Of a stretch of DNA of 64,000 nucleotides, positions 54,220-63,602 are shown piece after piece; position 1 is the stretch's first letter, and the number at the start of each line of letters is the position of its first letter. Where the stretch lies: the NCBI GenBank assembly GCA_031429355.1, contig JANOZM010000014.1:248001-312000 (forward strand). Direction: 5' to 3'. This DNA is from JANOZM01 sp031429355 (lineage in GTDB: Bacteria; Pseudomonadota; Gammaproteobacteria; Burkholderiales; Burkholderiaceae_E). The translations under genes and the position numbers were made by a program. A model generated the notes under the pieces. That model ran no database searches, was not told the origin of the DNA, and saw only the letters and a program-made list of their open reading frames with translations.

Positions 54220-54247
54220 TGTTTTTAACCATTCAAGGAGCAAGACC

Positions 54248-55504
54248 ATGTCTGAATCTCAAAACAAACCACGCCGCAGCGTACTGAAAGGAACTGCCGG
54301 CATTCTAGCTGCGGGCGTATTCCCAGCCATTCATGCACAAGAGAAAATCGTGCTGCGCTACCTGGGCACTGCAGTTAACCAAGACAAAAAAATAGCCGAA
54401 AAATTTAAGGCCGACACCGGTATTGAAATTCAATACGTTGCAGTTACAACCGATGAGGTAACTAAGCGTGCCGTGACAGCGCCTAACTCTTTTGATCTAA
54501 TCGATACCGAATATTTTTCATTAAAGAAAATTATTCCCACCGGCAACTTGTTGGGTATCGACACGAAGCGCATTAAAAACGCCAGCAAAATTACTTCACT
54601 ATTTACTACGGGCCAAGTTAAAGGCGTCGCCGTCGGTGACCAAGGTACAGCGCCAAAAAAAGTGATGTATCTAGAGAAACGCGACTCTAAAACTTTCTCT
54701 AAAACACCCACCGAGTTTATGACTTTAATTCCAACGGTCTATAACGCAGACACTTTGGGGATTAGGCCCGACCTCATTAAACGTCCAATTACCTCGTGGG
54801 CCGAACTATTAAACCCTGAGTTCAAGGGCAAAGCTGCAATCTTAAATATACCGTCGATTGGTATTATGGACGCCGCTATGGTTGTTGAAGCGATTGGCAA
54901 GTATAAGTACCCCGACAAGGGCAACATGACCAAAGCCGAAATTGATCTGACCATTAAGACCTTAATTGAAGCCAAAAAAGCCGGTCAGTTTCGCGCCCTA
55001 TGGAAAGACTTTAACGAATCCGTCAACTTAATGGCATCAGGTGAAGTCGTTATTCAATCAATGTGGTCACCGGCCGTTACTGCGGTGCGTACCAAAGGCA
55101 TTGCATGCACTTTCCAGCCGTTAAAAGAAGGGTATCGCGCTTGGGCTGCTGGCTTTGGCGTACCAAAAACAGTTACGGGTCGCAAGGCCGATGGCGTATA
55201 CGAATTTATTAATTGGTTCTTAGATGGCTGGGCCGGTGCTTATCTTAACCGTCAAGGGTATTACAGTGCAGTCCTAGAAACAGCCCAAGCAAAAATGGAA
55301 GCCTACGAGTGGGCTTACTGGATGGAAGGCAAGCCAGCGACGCAAGATATTAAATCACCCAATGGTGACGTGCTAGCCAAGACCGGCGCGATTCGTGATG
55401 GTGGTAGTTACGAACAACGAATGGGCGGCATCGCTTGTTGGAATGCCTTAATGGACGAAAACGAATACATGGTTAAAAAGTGGAATGAATTTGTTGCAGC
55501 CTAA
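54248..55504 (+). CDS. Extracellular solute-binding protein, PotD/PotF-like
   Basis: Receptor of 418 residues with AAGGAG 8 bases upstream of the ATG. The N-terminus NKPRRSVLKGTAGILAAG is a twin-arginine-type signal and is cleaved after a HAQ. The mature domain is type 2 periplasmic binding fold (DTGIEIQYVAV, FDLIDTEYFSL, ASGEVVIQSMWSPAV). It is larger than PotD (~350), pointing to a non-polyamine ligand, and the racemase-family gene downstream suggests an amino-acid or hydantoin-related solute. Confidence 0.88.
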   Translation: MSESQNKPRRSVLKGTAGILAAGVFPAIHAQEKIVLRYLGTAVNQDKKIAEKFKADTGIEIQYVAVTTDEVTKRAVTAPNSFDLIDTEYFSLKKIIPTGNLLGIDTKRIKNASKITSLFTTGQVKGVAVGDQGTAPKKVMYLEKRDSKTFSKTPTEFMTLIPTVYNADTLGIRPDLIKRPITSWAELLNPEFKGKAAILNIPSIGIMDAAMVVEAIGKYKYPDKGNMTKAEIDLTIKTLIEAKKAGQFRALWKDFNESVNLMASGEVVIQSMWSPAVTAVRTKGIACTFQPLKEGYRAWAAGFGVPKTVTGRKADGVYEFINWFLDGWAGAYLNRQGYYSAVLETAQAKMEAYEWAYWMEGKPATQDIKSPNGDVLAKTGAIRDGGSYEQRMGGIACWNALMDENEYMVKKWNEFVAA

Positions 55505-55522
55505 ACATGCAAACTGCTTAAT

Positions 55523-56428
55523 ATGAACACGGGCCCTGCCAACGCGCGACGCGTTAATGCGAACAATGCTATTTCTGCAAGTTGGCAGGCCAGCCCGTAT
55601 GCTTTGGTTTTTTTACTGTTTTTTTTGGTTCCTTTAGCTTTGATCGTTATGGTGAGTTTTTGGCAATCTGGTGAATACTCCATGACACCAGCCTTTACGC
55701 TCCAAAACTATATTGGCGTCTTTGAGGGTTGCGGTAATACCGAAGAATTATGCGTCACCCTAAAAACGTATTTATCCACTATTAAATTCAGTTTAATTGT
55801 TTGGTTTATTACCTTGGTGCTGGGCTTTGCTTTGGCTTATTTTTTGGCCTTTCATGTGCGTGGCCCCAACACGCAAATGCTGTTGTTTGTGCTGTGCACC
55901 ATCCCATTTTGGACTTCCAATGTCATTCGCATGATTTCTTGGATTCCGCTCTTAGGACGCAATGGCTTAGTCAATCAAACACTGCAAAGTATGGGGTTCA
56001 TTGATAAGCCCATTGAATGGTTACTATTTTCGGATTTCTCAGTGGTGATGGCCTTTGTGCACCTTTACACCATGTTCATGATCGTACCTATATTTAACAG
56101 CATGATGCGGATCGATCGCTCGCTCTTAGAGGCCGCTCAAGACGCCGGTGCTAGCCATTGGCAAACCTTATGGAATGTAGTCGTACCACTATCGCGTACT
56201 GGCATTATTATTGGCTCAATTTTTGTAATCACTATTGTGATGGGTGATTTTGTAACGATTGGCGTTATGGGTGGTCAACAAATTGCATCGATTGGCAAAA
56301 TCATTCAGGTGCAAACTTCGTATTTGCAGTTTCCATTAGCAGCAGCTAACGCGGTAATTTTGTTAATTGTGGTGCTCATGATTATTTGGGCACTGACGCG
56401 AATGGTCAACATTCGCAAAGAACTGTAG
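55523..56428 (+). CDS. ABC transporter permease, PotB-like
   Basis: Permease of 301 residues with about six membrane segments, the first at VFLLFFLVPLALIVMVSF. The EAA coupling loop reads EAAQDAGASHWQTLWNVVVP. The insertion EGCGNTEELCVTLKTYLST lies in a periplasmic loop and has two cysteines. It begins 18 bp after the binding-protein gene, same operon. Confidence 0.9.
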   Translation: MNTGPANARRVNANNAISASWQASPYALVFLLFFLVPLALIVMVSFWQSGEYSMTPAFTLQNYIGVFEGCGNTEELCVTLKTYLSTIKFSLIVWFITLVLGFALAYFLAFHVRGPNTQMLLFVLCTIPFWTSNVIRMISWIPLLGRNGLVNQTLQSMGFIDKPIEWLLFSDFSVVMAFVHLYTMFMIVPIFNSMMRIDRSLLEAAQDAGASHWQTLWNVVVPLSRTGIIIGSIFVITIVMGDFVTIGVMGGQQIASIGKIIQVQTSYLQFPLAAANAVILLIVVLMIIWALTRMVNIRKEL

Positions 56429-56432
56429 AGCC

Positions 56433-57338
56433 ATGAATCAATTTAAAAGTCGCCGCCAACCCGGGTTTTGGCCGCTTGCTATTGTGTTCGCACTGTTCAC
56501 TTTGTTTTTGTATGGTCCCATGCTGACCATTTTAATTTTGAGCTTTCAAGGACCCGAAGGTGGTCTCACATTTCCATTACGTGGCGTCTCTTTGCATTGG
56601 TTTTATAAACTCTACGAGGGTTTAGGTACTGTTGATATTGCCGCCGCGTTTAAACGATCGTTATTGCTTGGCCTAGTAGTGATGTTGTTTACTGTGGCTT
56701 TATCGGTGTTGGCTGGTTTAGCCTTTCGTAAAAAAACTGGGCCGTCTCGCCTACGAGGTGGCGATGCACTTTTTTACGTGACCGTAGCCAGCTTAATCAT
56801 GCCGTCGATTATTGTTTCGCTCGGTATTGGATTGCAGTTTCGGATGTTAGATGGCGCAATTAAATGGATTATTGAGGCTCTGTTTGAAGCAGAGCGCGCG
56901 CAAGAACTAATGTCCAGTTTTGGTACTTCCCTCGGGCTTCTTAGCTCGGCATTAGGTGCACATTTAACTTGGACGTTACCCTTCGGTCTGCTCATTATGT
57001 TTGCGGTATTTAACCGCTTTAATCCGGCCTACGAAGAAGCTGCCCGCGATTTAGGTGCAACCCACTGGCAAACATTTAAGTACGTCGTGCTACCGCTTAT
57101 TGGGCCCTCCATTGTGGGCGTTGGTATGTTTGGATTCACTCTCAGTTGGGACGAGATCGCTAGAACTTCGCAAGCTATTGGCGACGTCAATACTTTGCCA
57201 TTAGAACTGCAAGGATTAACAACAACAGTCACTACGCCAGCAATTTATGCCCTTGGCACAGTGACCACGTTGATTTCATTTTTGGTAATCGCCTTGGCGA
57301 TTTTGAGCAGTCGTTTTTTAAGTCGTAACGCTGGGTAA
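56433..57338 (+). CDS. ABC transporter permease, PotC-like
   Basis: Second permease, 301 residues, starting 4 bp after the first. Typical PotC start with a first helix (LAIVFALFTLFLYGPMLTIL) and EAA loop EEAARDLGATHWQTFKYVVLP. The FTLSWDEIARTSQ segment matches the conserved FTLSFDDFVIT stretch of PotC. It completes the importer. Confidence 0.9.
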   Translation: MNQFKSRRQPGFWPLAIVFALFTLFLYGPMLTILILSFQGPEGGLTFPLRGVSLHWFYKLYEGLGTVDIAAAFKRSLLLGLVVMLFTVALSVLAGLAFRKKTGPSRLRGGDALFYVTVASLIMPSIIVSLGIGLQFRMLDGAIKWIIEALFEAERAQELMSSFGTSLGLLSSALGAHLTWTLPFGLLIMFAVFNRFNPAYEEAARDLGATHWQTFKYVVLPLIGPSIVGVGMFGFTLSWDEIARTSQAIGDVNTLPLELQGLTTTVTTPAIYALGTVTTLISFLVIALAILSSRFLSRNAG

Positions 57339-57349
57339 ATTCAGTTCCT

Positions 57350-58015
57350 ATGGCGAGCAAAAAACTCTTATTGATTAACCCCAACACAACGGCCCTAGTG
57401 ACCGAAAAACTTCGGGCTCATACGCAAGCAATCGTAGGTTCGCGAATACAAATTCACACCCGAACCGCTGCCTTTGGCGCAGCTTACATTAGCGATGAAG
57501 CCAGCTATGCAGTTGCCGGTCACGCAACCTTAGATGCTTGGCAAGAACGCACGAATGCACCCAGTTCTACTTTATTTGATAGCGTTCTGATTGGTTGTTT
57601 TGGTGATCCTGGTTTGTTTGCATTACGCGAAGTGTGTCCGTGCAAAGTAACTGGATTGGCCGAGGCTTCGTTTATTCAGGCTGCCAAAATGGGCCGTTTT
57701 GCAATCGTTACAGGCGGCGCGCGTTGGGTACCCATGCTTGAGCGCTTGGCTATGGCACTCAATTACTCAAGCAAATTAGTGGGCATTAAAACCGTTACAC
57801 AAACCGGCGCTGAATTAGCTGCTGATCCGGAAGGTGCAAAAAAATTACTGACCCTTGCCTGCCAACAAGCCGTTTCGCAATTTAATGCTGATGTAGTAAT
57901 TTTAGGCGGCGCTGGCTTGGCAGGCATGGCCGCCCAAATCAGCGATTATGTCGCCGTCCCTGTGATTGATAGTGTGACAGCCGGAGCGCAAATTGCGTTA
58001 TCGTTAACGCACTAA
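57350..58015 (+). CDS. Asp/Glu/hydantoin racemase family protein
   Basis: Cytosolic protein of 221 residues. The start LLLINPNTTALVTEKL and the GCFGDPGL motif with Cys83 are typical of hydantoin and allantoin racemases. The second catalytic cysteine of a two-base racemase, expected in a VLGCAG-type motif, is replaced: ILGGAGLAG has Gly187. So it may act by a one-cysteine mechanism, such as a maleate-isomerase or decarboxylase-type reaction, or be inactive. It begins 11 bp after the permease, implying that the imported solute is its substrate. Confidence 0.8.
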   Translation: MASKKLLLINPNTTALVTEKLRAHTQAIVGSRIQIHTRTAAFGAAYISDEASYAVAGHATLDAWQERTNAPSSTLFDSVLIGCFGDPGLFALREVCPCKVTGLAEASFIQAAKMGRFAIVTGGARWVPMLERLAMALNYSSKLVGIKTVTQTGAELAADPEGAKKLLTLACQQAVSQFNADVVILGGAGLAGMAAQISDYVAVPVIDSVTAGAQIALSLTH

Positions 58016-58039
58016 ATCTAAAACAAGAACGCCATTACC

Positions 58040-58732
58040 ATGTTTGCTCCGTTTTTTATTATGGCCATCGCCATGTTGGCTGCCACCAGTTTCGTGTTTT
58101 GGAAGCGAGCGCAAAAATTAGTGCGTACCGATTACATTCGCACTTTCACTTTGCCTAAAGGCTTGTACAACAAGCTACTAGAAAAGCACCCCACCCTGAG
58201 CACTAAAGACTGCCAACTGGTTGGCCGTGGTCTGCGCCAGTATTTTTTGGTTTACGCAAAATCAGGGCATCGACAAATTTCGATGCCATCCCAAGTGGTA
58301 GACGATTTGTGGCACGAATTTATTTTGTACACCCGAGAGTACGACGAGTTTTGCAAAAAAGCATTTGGGCAATTTTTTCATCACACGCCGGCGGTGGTTA
58401 TGCGTTCAGCAACCGATAGTGCCTCTGGTTTACGTCGCTGCTGGCGTCACTCTTGTATCGAAGAGAACATTAATCCGAATAAACCACCGCGTTTGCCACT
58501 TTTGTTTGCGATCGACAGCAAATTAAATATTACAAATGGCTTTCGTTATGTCCCTGACTGTGAAGGGATTCGCCGTGAGCACGAAAATAATAGCGGTGGC
58601 GGTGGTAGCAATAGTGGCACTATCATCTATTGCGCGGGTGACTTTGACAGCTCTAGCGGCTCTGATTCTAGTGATGGTGGCGCGGAAAGCGGCGGAGATA
58701 GTGGAGGATGTGGCGGCGGCGGCGGTGATTAA
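58040..58732 (+). CDS. Membrane-anchored protein with WHxF motif and Gly/Ser-rich C-terminus
   Basis: Protein of 230 residues. One N-terminal membrane segment (about 1-20), a conserved block with MPSQVVDDLWHEFILYTREYDEFCKKAFGQFFHHTP (seen as VDDLWHEFILYTREYDEFC and GQFFHHTP), and a C-terminal run of Gly, Ser and Asp (about 180-230). The WHxFI...FHHTP pattern resembles glycine-rich-domain proteins of unknown function found in bacteria and plants (DUF1399-like). It is 24 bp after the racemase-family gene; whether it belongs to the same unit is unclear. Confidence 0.7.
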   Translation: MFAPFFIMAIAMLAATSFVFWKRAQKLVRTDYIRTFTLPKGLYNKLLEKHPTLSTKDCQLVGRGLRQYFLVYAKSGHRQISMPSQVVDDLWHEFILYTREYDEFCKKAFGQFFHHTPAVVMRSATDSASGLRRCWRHSCIEENINPNKPPRLPLLFAIDSKLNITNGFRYVPDCEGIRREHENNSGGGGSNSGTIIYCAGDFDSSSGSDSSDGGAESGGDSGGCGGGGGD

Positions 58733-59020
58733 ATGCGGCGCTCGGTGCTACCAGTACTAAGAAATAAGAGAAACAGCCAGCCCCACGGTTGTAAATCAGG
58801 TAAACGGACTCTCTCTTCCTAATTTTGACTAGGCCATTGGTCTTATAGACAATGGCAAATGAAAGGAATAATCTTCATTCGATGAACCGTCTGGATAGAT
58901 TGTGACTTTACCCCCCCCCTCAAAAACTAACGAGTTTTAATGCTGCGGAAGCTAGTACCTCGGGCTTTGCGCCCCTGATTTTTTTAGTTGTCAGTCGTAA
59001 ACTGGGTCGCGAGGTCTGAT
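58733..59020. other. Gene-free leader of the type I secretion locus with C9 tract
   Basis: No supported gene. It contains an inverted repeat CCATT...GTCT / AGAC...AATGG around 58832-58855 and a run of nine C at 58911-58919 about 100 bp ahead of the exporter start. The hairpin lacks a following T-run. Homopolymers like C9 can vary in length and, in promoters, alter expression, but a single sequence cannot show this. Confidence 0.5.
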
Positions 59021-61228
59021 ATGTGGTTCGCAAAAGCCTACCAACAGCCCGAAACGCGTACAACTGCGTTTTTGACGACTCAATCGTTCGATTGGCTGGT
59101 CGGAAGTTTGTGTTCTCTGCATCACATTCCGTTTTCGGGCAATCTTTTAAGGCAAACATTTCCCTCGCTCGACGGTCAATACGTTAGTGAAGTTACCTTT
59201 CAGTTGGCATTAAAGATCTTCGGATTTAGAGTTAAAGCAGTAAAAGTTTCGAAGCGAAACCTAAAAGGATTGCCAATTCCGTTTTTGGCTCAACTCAAAT
59301 ATCAAACGCAAGAAAAGAACACAGAGGGCCCTGCCCCAACGGCAAATTCAGTTGGGCTCGTTGTTTCCTGTAACAACGATCAGATCGTCTTTTTCGAACC
59401 AAATCAGGTTAATCCTCGCACGCTCGCGCTGGCCGAATTTGAACAAAAATTTAACGGTCTGGGATGGCTATTCAGCCTTAACGAAGCACGACCTACGAAC
59501 GACGGTGAATCCGTTCCCCTCACAAGTCGGGGAAGAACCGTTGCAAATGGAACTACATTCAGTTTCTCTTGGTTCGTGCCGGAGTTACTACGATACAAAA
59601 AAATTTGGCGCGATGTGCTGCTCGCTTCTTTTGTGCTGCAGCTCGTTATGCTTACGACGCCATTGCTGACGCAAGTAATCATCGACAAAGTAGTTGTTCA
59701 CCGCACTCAAAGCACGTTAATTAGTGTCGGAATTGCTTTGTTGCTCTGCATTCTTTTCAATGCGCTGCTTTCTTGGGGAAGACAATATTTAATTATTCAT
59801 ACGGGTAACCGAATCGACGCCGTTCTCGGCTCTACCGTTTGGGAGTATCTATTGAAACTACCCATCTCCTATTTTGATCGCAGACCAGCGGGCACCGTCG
59901 CGGCACGCTTACATGCCGTTGAAAGCATTAGAGAATTTGTATCAGGCGCTGCAATCAGCCTAATTTTAGATATACCGTTTTTAATAATTTGTGTAAGCGT
60001 TATGTTTTGGTACAACTCATTTTTGACAATTTCTGTCATAATTTTTATGTTGTTGATCGCCGTTCTAAGCGTCGTAATTGCGCCAGTTTTTCAAAAACAG
60101 CTCAACGAGCAGTTTTTGTTGAGCGCGCGAAATCAGGCCTTCATAACCGAACATATTTCTGGCTTCGAGACGGTAAAGACGCTCCAAATGGAGCCTCAGT
60201 TGCGCGACAAGTACAGCATCTATCTGGCGAGTTTTCTTTTAAGTTCCTTTAAAACAAAACAAACAAGTAACACCTATAACTCGCTAGCAACAGCAATAGA
60301 ACAAACGATGAATTTGTTTATTCTTGTTGTTGGCGCTTACTTTGTGATGACGTCCAGTTCCGCAATTGGTTTCACAATCGGTATGTTGATTGCATTTCAA
60401 ATGTTCGCCGGAAAGTTGAGTCAGCCGTTAATGCGCATCGTTGGGCTTTGGACGCAATTCCAACAAGCCAAACTCGCTGTTGATCGATTAGGGGATATCT
60501 TAAATTCACCTATTGAGCCGTATAGTATTAGTCCGATTCGCTCACTTTCGACGGTAGGACATTTAGTTGTTTCGCAATTGAGTTTTCGCTACTCGCAAGA
60601 GCTTCCCCTGCTTTACTCAAATTTCAATCTTGAAATAGAGCCCGGGTCTTCAATTGCAATAACGGGTCCAAGCGGCAGCGGCAAAAGCACATTAGGCAAA
60701 TTACTATTGGGTTTCTACCAGCCGACGAAGGGTTCGATCAAGCTCGATGGTGTCGATACTCGCAATCTTAGCGCGAACGAATTGCGCTCCTATTTTGGAG
60801 TCGTGCCGCAGGAAACTATTCTTTTTAGCGGGACAATTATCGACAACTTACGCGCGGGGCACTCAATCGCAAATTTTCAGGAAATCGTCCTGGCGGCAAA
60901 GCTGGCCGGAATCCACACCTTCGTCGATCAACTACCTTTAGGCTACGAGACCGCTATAGGCGAACGAGGAATTGGACTTTCAGGCGGGCAAAAACAACGA
61001 CTCGCAATTGCGCGCGCCTTGCTAAAAAAGCCCAAAATTTTAATATTCGACGAGGCTACAAGCGCATTAGATTCTGTTACGGCAGAAGAGTTCGCCAAAA
61101 CCGTGAATACGTTGCGAGGCCAAGTTACCGTACTTTTTATAACCCACAGCATTCCTAAAAATTTATCTATCGACAAAATTTTTAGGATGAACGATAACGA
61201 GCAGTTTGTTCAACGTAATGCAACATGA
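59021..61228 (+). CDS. Type I secretion ABC exporter, HlyB-like with inactive C39-type domain
   Basis: Fused exporter of 735 residues from the ATG at 59021 (TTG at 58988 is the alternative). Residues ~20-140 form a C39-peptidase-like domain without the catalytic Cys motif, as in HlyB, where it binds the unfolded substrate. Membrane part ~185-440 (VVVHRTQSTLISVG, FDRRPAGTVAARLH). ATPase with [37 protein letters not shown] and FITHS. It has a large membrane domain and no accessory subunit. Operon with a secreted protein, an M23-like protein and HlyD, so it should export one or both. Confidence 0.92.
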   Translation: MWFAKAYQQPETRTTAFLTTQSFDWLVGSLCSLHHIPFSGNLLRQTFPSLDGQYVSEVTFQLALKIFGFRVKAVKVSKRNLKGLPIPFLAQLKYQTQEKNTEGPAPTANSVGLVVSCNNDQIVFFEPNQVNPRTLALAEFEQKFNGLGWLFSLNEARPTNDGESVPLTSRGRTVANGTTFSFSWFVPELLRYKKIWRDVLLASFVLQLVMLTTPLLTQVIIDKVVVHRTQSTLISVGIALLLCILFNALLSWGRQYLIIHTGNRIDAVLGSTVWEYLLKLPISYFDRRPAGTVAARLHAVESIREFVSGAAISLILDIPFLIICVSVMFWYNSFLTISVIIFMLLIAVLSVVIAPVFQKQLNEQFLLSARNQAFITEHISGFETVKTLQMEPQLRDKYSIYLASFLLSSFKTKQTSNTYNSLATAIEQTMNLFILVVGAYFVMTSSSAIGFTIGMLIAFQMFAGKLSQPLMRIVGLWTQFQQAKLAVDRLGDILNSPIEPYSISPIRSLSTVGHLVVSQLSFRYSQELPLLYSNFNLEIEPGSSIAITGPSGSGKSTLGKLLLGFYQPTKGSIKLDGVDTRNLSANELRSYFGVVPQETILFSGTIIDNLRAGHSIANFQEIVLAAKLAGIHTFVDQLPLGYETAIGERGIGLSGGQKQRLAIARALLKKPKILIFDEATSALDSVTAEEFAKTVNTLRGQVTVLFITHSIPKNLSIDKIFRMNDNEQFVQRNAT

Positions 61229-61246
61229 ATCTTCAAAGGAATAAAT

Positions 61247-62170
61247 ATGAAAATGTGCGCCCTTATTGTATTGACTTTAACCTTTGGTGTAACACAAGCC
61301 GCCCCGCATCCCGCGAAAGCCAAGCCTAACGAAATTTCGGCATGCCCAAGCAACAATTTTGAAGAGTTCGTACGTATTGCAACGGCTCGAGGTGAAAGTG
61401 CAAGCAAGTATGCAACAGGGAAAATCGCCCGATATCGGTTGTTGACGCTAGCTCCTAGTGCTGGGGATTCTGACCCCGGCAGCGTACGTGTTTTTGATTT
61501 TGTAAATTCTAGGAACGTCGATTCTAAGTTTTATGACCCTGAACTAGTAAACGAAGATTCTAAGAAGCGTGGATTTCCAGATAGACTTGAAAAGCCTGTC
61601 GTCACTCAATTAAAAACTAATCTCTTCGCTGTTGACTACGCTTACGAGGGCACAGAAAATTCCTGGCAGCAGTTATTTGAAACGAACGGGAGTTGTTTTC
61701 GCTACGTTGGGTATAAGTCTTTTGACTTCACGAAATTTAGAGAAACTTTAAAAACTGCGCCAACATATGCAGATTCAGGTCTTAGTCTTTTTACTAGCTT
61801 GGTGCCGCTTATTGCTTCCGGGACGTTCCGTTTACGTAGTTTCAATACCAGCTTTCTACGCTACTCGACGCTCAGTAAAAAAAGCATGAACGGAAAAGAG
61901 AAACTGGAACAATTGAACCTTCCACGTAATGAGCTTTTAGCTTTAGTGAAGTTTCCATTTGACAAAAAGCCTATCCAACCAATGGACCAAAATCTTTGGG
62001 AGCTTGAGATTCAATGGCATTCCGCGAACGAGGTTGTAGTGAAAGTTCAAGAAAAAAGCGACGGAGTGGCACCTAGAGATTGGCGATCTATTGAATATTA
62101 TTTTTCACCGATTAAAGGAGTAATGCACCTTGTTCAAATTGTCGATAGGCACGGCGTTTTACAGAAATAG
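61247..62170 (+). CDS. Sec-secreted protein of unknown function in the type I locus
   Basis: Protein of 307 residues with a signal peptide (about 1-18, ending TQA) and thus exported by Sec, not by the neighbouring exporter. The mature protein is soluble, has two cysteines (ISACPSNN and NGSCFRYVGY) that could form a disulfide, and beta-rich segments such as NLFAVDYAYEGTENSWQQL. No named family recognised. It lies 18 bp after the exporter gene and 79 bp before the M23-like gene, so a role as periplasmic partner, inhibitor or immunity factor is possible but unproven. Confidence 0.72.
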   Translation: MKMCALIVLTLTFGVTQAAPHPAKAKPNEISACPSNNFEEFVRIATARGESASKYATGKIARYRLLTLAPSAGDSDPGSVRVFDFVNSRNVDSKFYDPELVNEDSKKRGFPDRLEKPVVTQLKTNLFAVDYAYEGTENSWQQLFETNGSCFRYVGYKSFDFTKFRETLKTAPTYADSGLSLFTSLVPLIASGTFRLRSFNTSFLRYSTLSKKSMNGKEKLEQLNLPRNELLALVKFPFDKKPIQPMDQNLWELEIQWHSANEVVVKVQEKSDGVAPRDWRSIEYYFSPIKGVMHLVQIVDRHGVLQK

Positions 62171-62249
62171 GAGAAGTTATCGATAACAAAATTTAATAAT
62201 TCAAGACAAGACTGAAATTTTTTTCGAGACAAAATTTAAAGGAAATTTT

Positions 62250-63602
62250 ATGGCTGCAAATGACGCAGTAATGCAAATAGTATTGCCCCCCAGACTAGGT
62301 GAAACGCCGCGTTTGAGTAGCGGGTTTCTTCGAGCCAACGGCGCGCTCCACGGGGCTTGGGATTTCAGTTATAGCCAAGGCCAAAGCGGATTGATCTCCC
62401 AAAGTCCATTGTTTTATAGCCCAATTAACGGCGTCGTAACACGAACTGATACAGCCGATAAAGTTAGTAGCGCAGTTGCCTTTAACGCGTCAGGCATGAT
62501 TGAAGTTACAGATGTGTTTGGAGTTCGCCATCAATTCTTGCATAGCGCCGCTTCAAGCGTAAGTGTTGGCGATTTTGTTCAAATTGGTAGCGCTCTTGGA
62601 ACAGTTGGCAAAGAGAACACCGATTTATTTCACATTCACTATCAAATTAGACAACCCGGTGGGCTTCACGCACCGCTTATAAATCCAGATACGTTTTATG
62701 AGAATAGAACGCCTCAAAGTTACGGCATTTTAGACGCACGAGATGCACAAATTGCGCCCGGTTCCGTTGTACTTAGTGGTGACGAGGTTCGGGTAAGACG
62801 GTTAACAAGTGCAATAGCCGACGAGATTCCTATTAATGGATTGGATCTAGTTTCGCCGCAAGGTGACGTAAAAATACATGCAAACGAATATGTTGACGGC
62901 GACACTGGAAATCACTACATCACAACCGAGATCGAAGCCAACGGAAGTATCAACTTGGGAATAGTTGAAATAACGGCGGATCGATTCGGAAATCCAAGTC
63001 GATCTATACTAAGGTTTTACGACGGCAGCACTTTAACGCGTGACGTAGGTACATTCAATGCACAGTGGGACTCGAGGGAAGATCATGCGAACCGACTTTA
63101 CCTACAGCTGATGGCGACATTTGGCTACGTCGTCAATTCGCAAGGGCTTCTTATTTATCAACCGTCTAGATATATGCAGAACAATGAGGGTGAGCTCGGT
63201 TTAGCTAATGATGGGGACACTTCTGGAGAGGCTGACATCTACTTTGGTCAAGATGTTTCAGGTTTAAGCACGACCGGGCAAATAGAAAATCGGTTTTCTG
63301 ATTTGAGTTCGCAATCACATGTTAATGATCGTTTTCCTCGTAACAATTCTATGACCGAGCCTAAGGACAACGAATCCGAATTTTCCAGCGATTTTATCAA
63401 TCCATGGCAAGTAATGCAGGCGGTATCGGGAGTTGGCAGCCAAGTTCGCACCGGCGCAGCGCCAGAAATTTCAAGTCAACCGGTGCTCGGACAAAATGAC
63501 CTTCTCATTGCCGCATTGAGTCCGGTTACGAGGCCTAAGCCCAACACGCATACTTACCCCGGCTCAGACGAAACTGGTAAAGCGTTTGCTTCAATTGCGT
63601 AA
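62250..63602 (+). CDS. Leaderless M23/LytM-like protein, probable type I secretion substrate
   Basis: Protein of 450 residues with AAAGG upstream of its ATG and no N-terminal signal. Residues ~20-140 form an M23 (LytM) metallopeptidase-like domain. All ligand positions are present: His34 and Asp38 in HGAWD, His98 in QFLHSA, and His128/His130 in FHIHYQIR. The usual Gly of HxGxD is Ala. The remainder is Ser/Asp/Gly-rich (e.g. ANDGDTSGEADIYF) and lacks a clear RTX nonapeptide array. Placement between a HlyB-type exporter and HlyD, without a signal peptide, points to C-terminal-signal secretion. It could cleave peptidoglycan or pilin-like proteins outside the cell. Confidence 0.78.
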   Translation: MAANDAVMQIVLPPRLGETPRLSSGFLRANGALHGAWDFSYSQGQSGLISQSPLFYSPINGVVTRTDTADKVSSAVAFNASGMIEVTDVFGVRHQFLHSAASSVSVGDFVQIGSALGTVGKENTDLFHIHYQIRQPGGLHAPLINPDTFYENRTPQSYGILDARDAQIAPGSVVLSGDEVRVRRLTSAIADEIPINGLDLVSPQGDVKIHANEYVDGDTGNHYITTEIEANGSINLGIVEITADRFGNPSRSILRFYDGSTLTRDVGTFNAQWDSREDHANRLYLQLMATFGYVVNSQGLLIYQPSRYMQNNEGELGLANDGDTSGEADIYFGQDVSGLSTTGQIENRFSDLSSQSHVNDRFPRNNSMTEPKDNESEFSSDFINPWQVMQAVSGVGSQVRTGAAPEISSQPVLGQNDLLIAALSPVTRPKPNTHTYPGSDETGKAFASIA

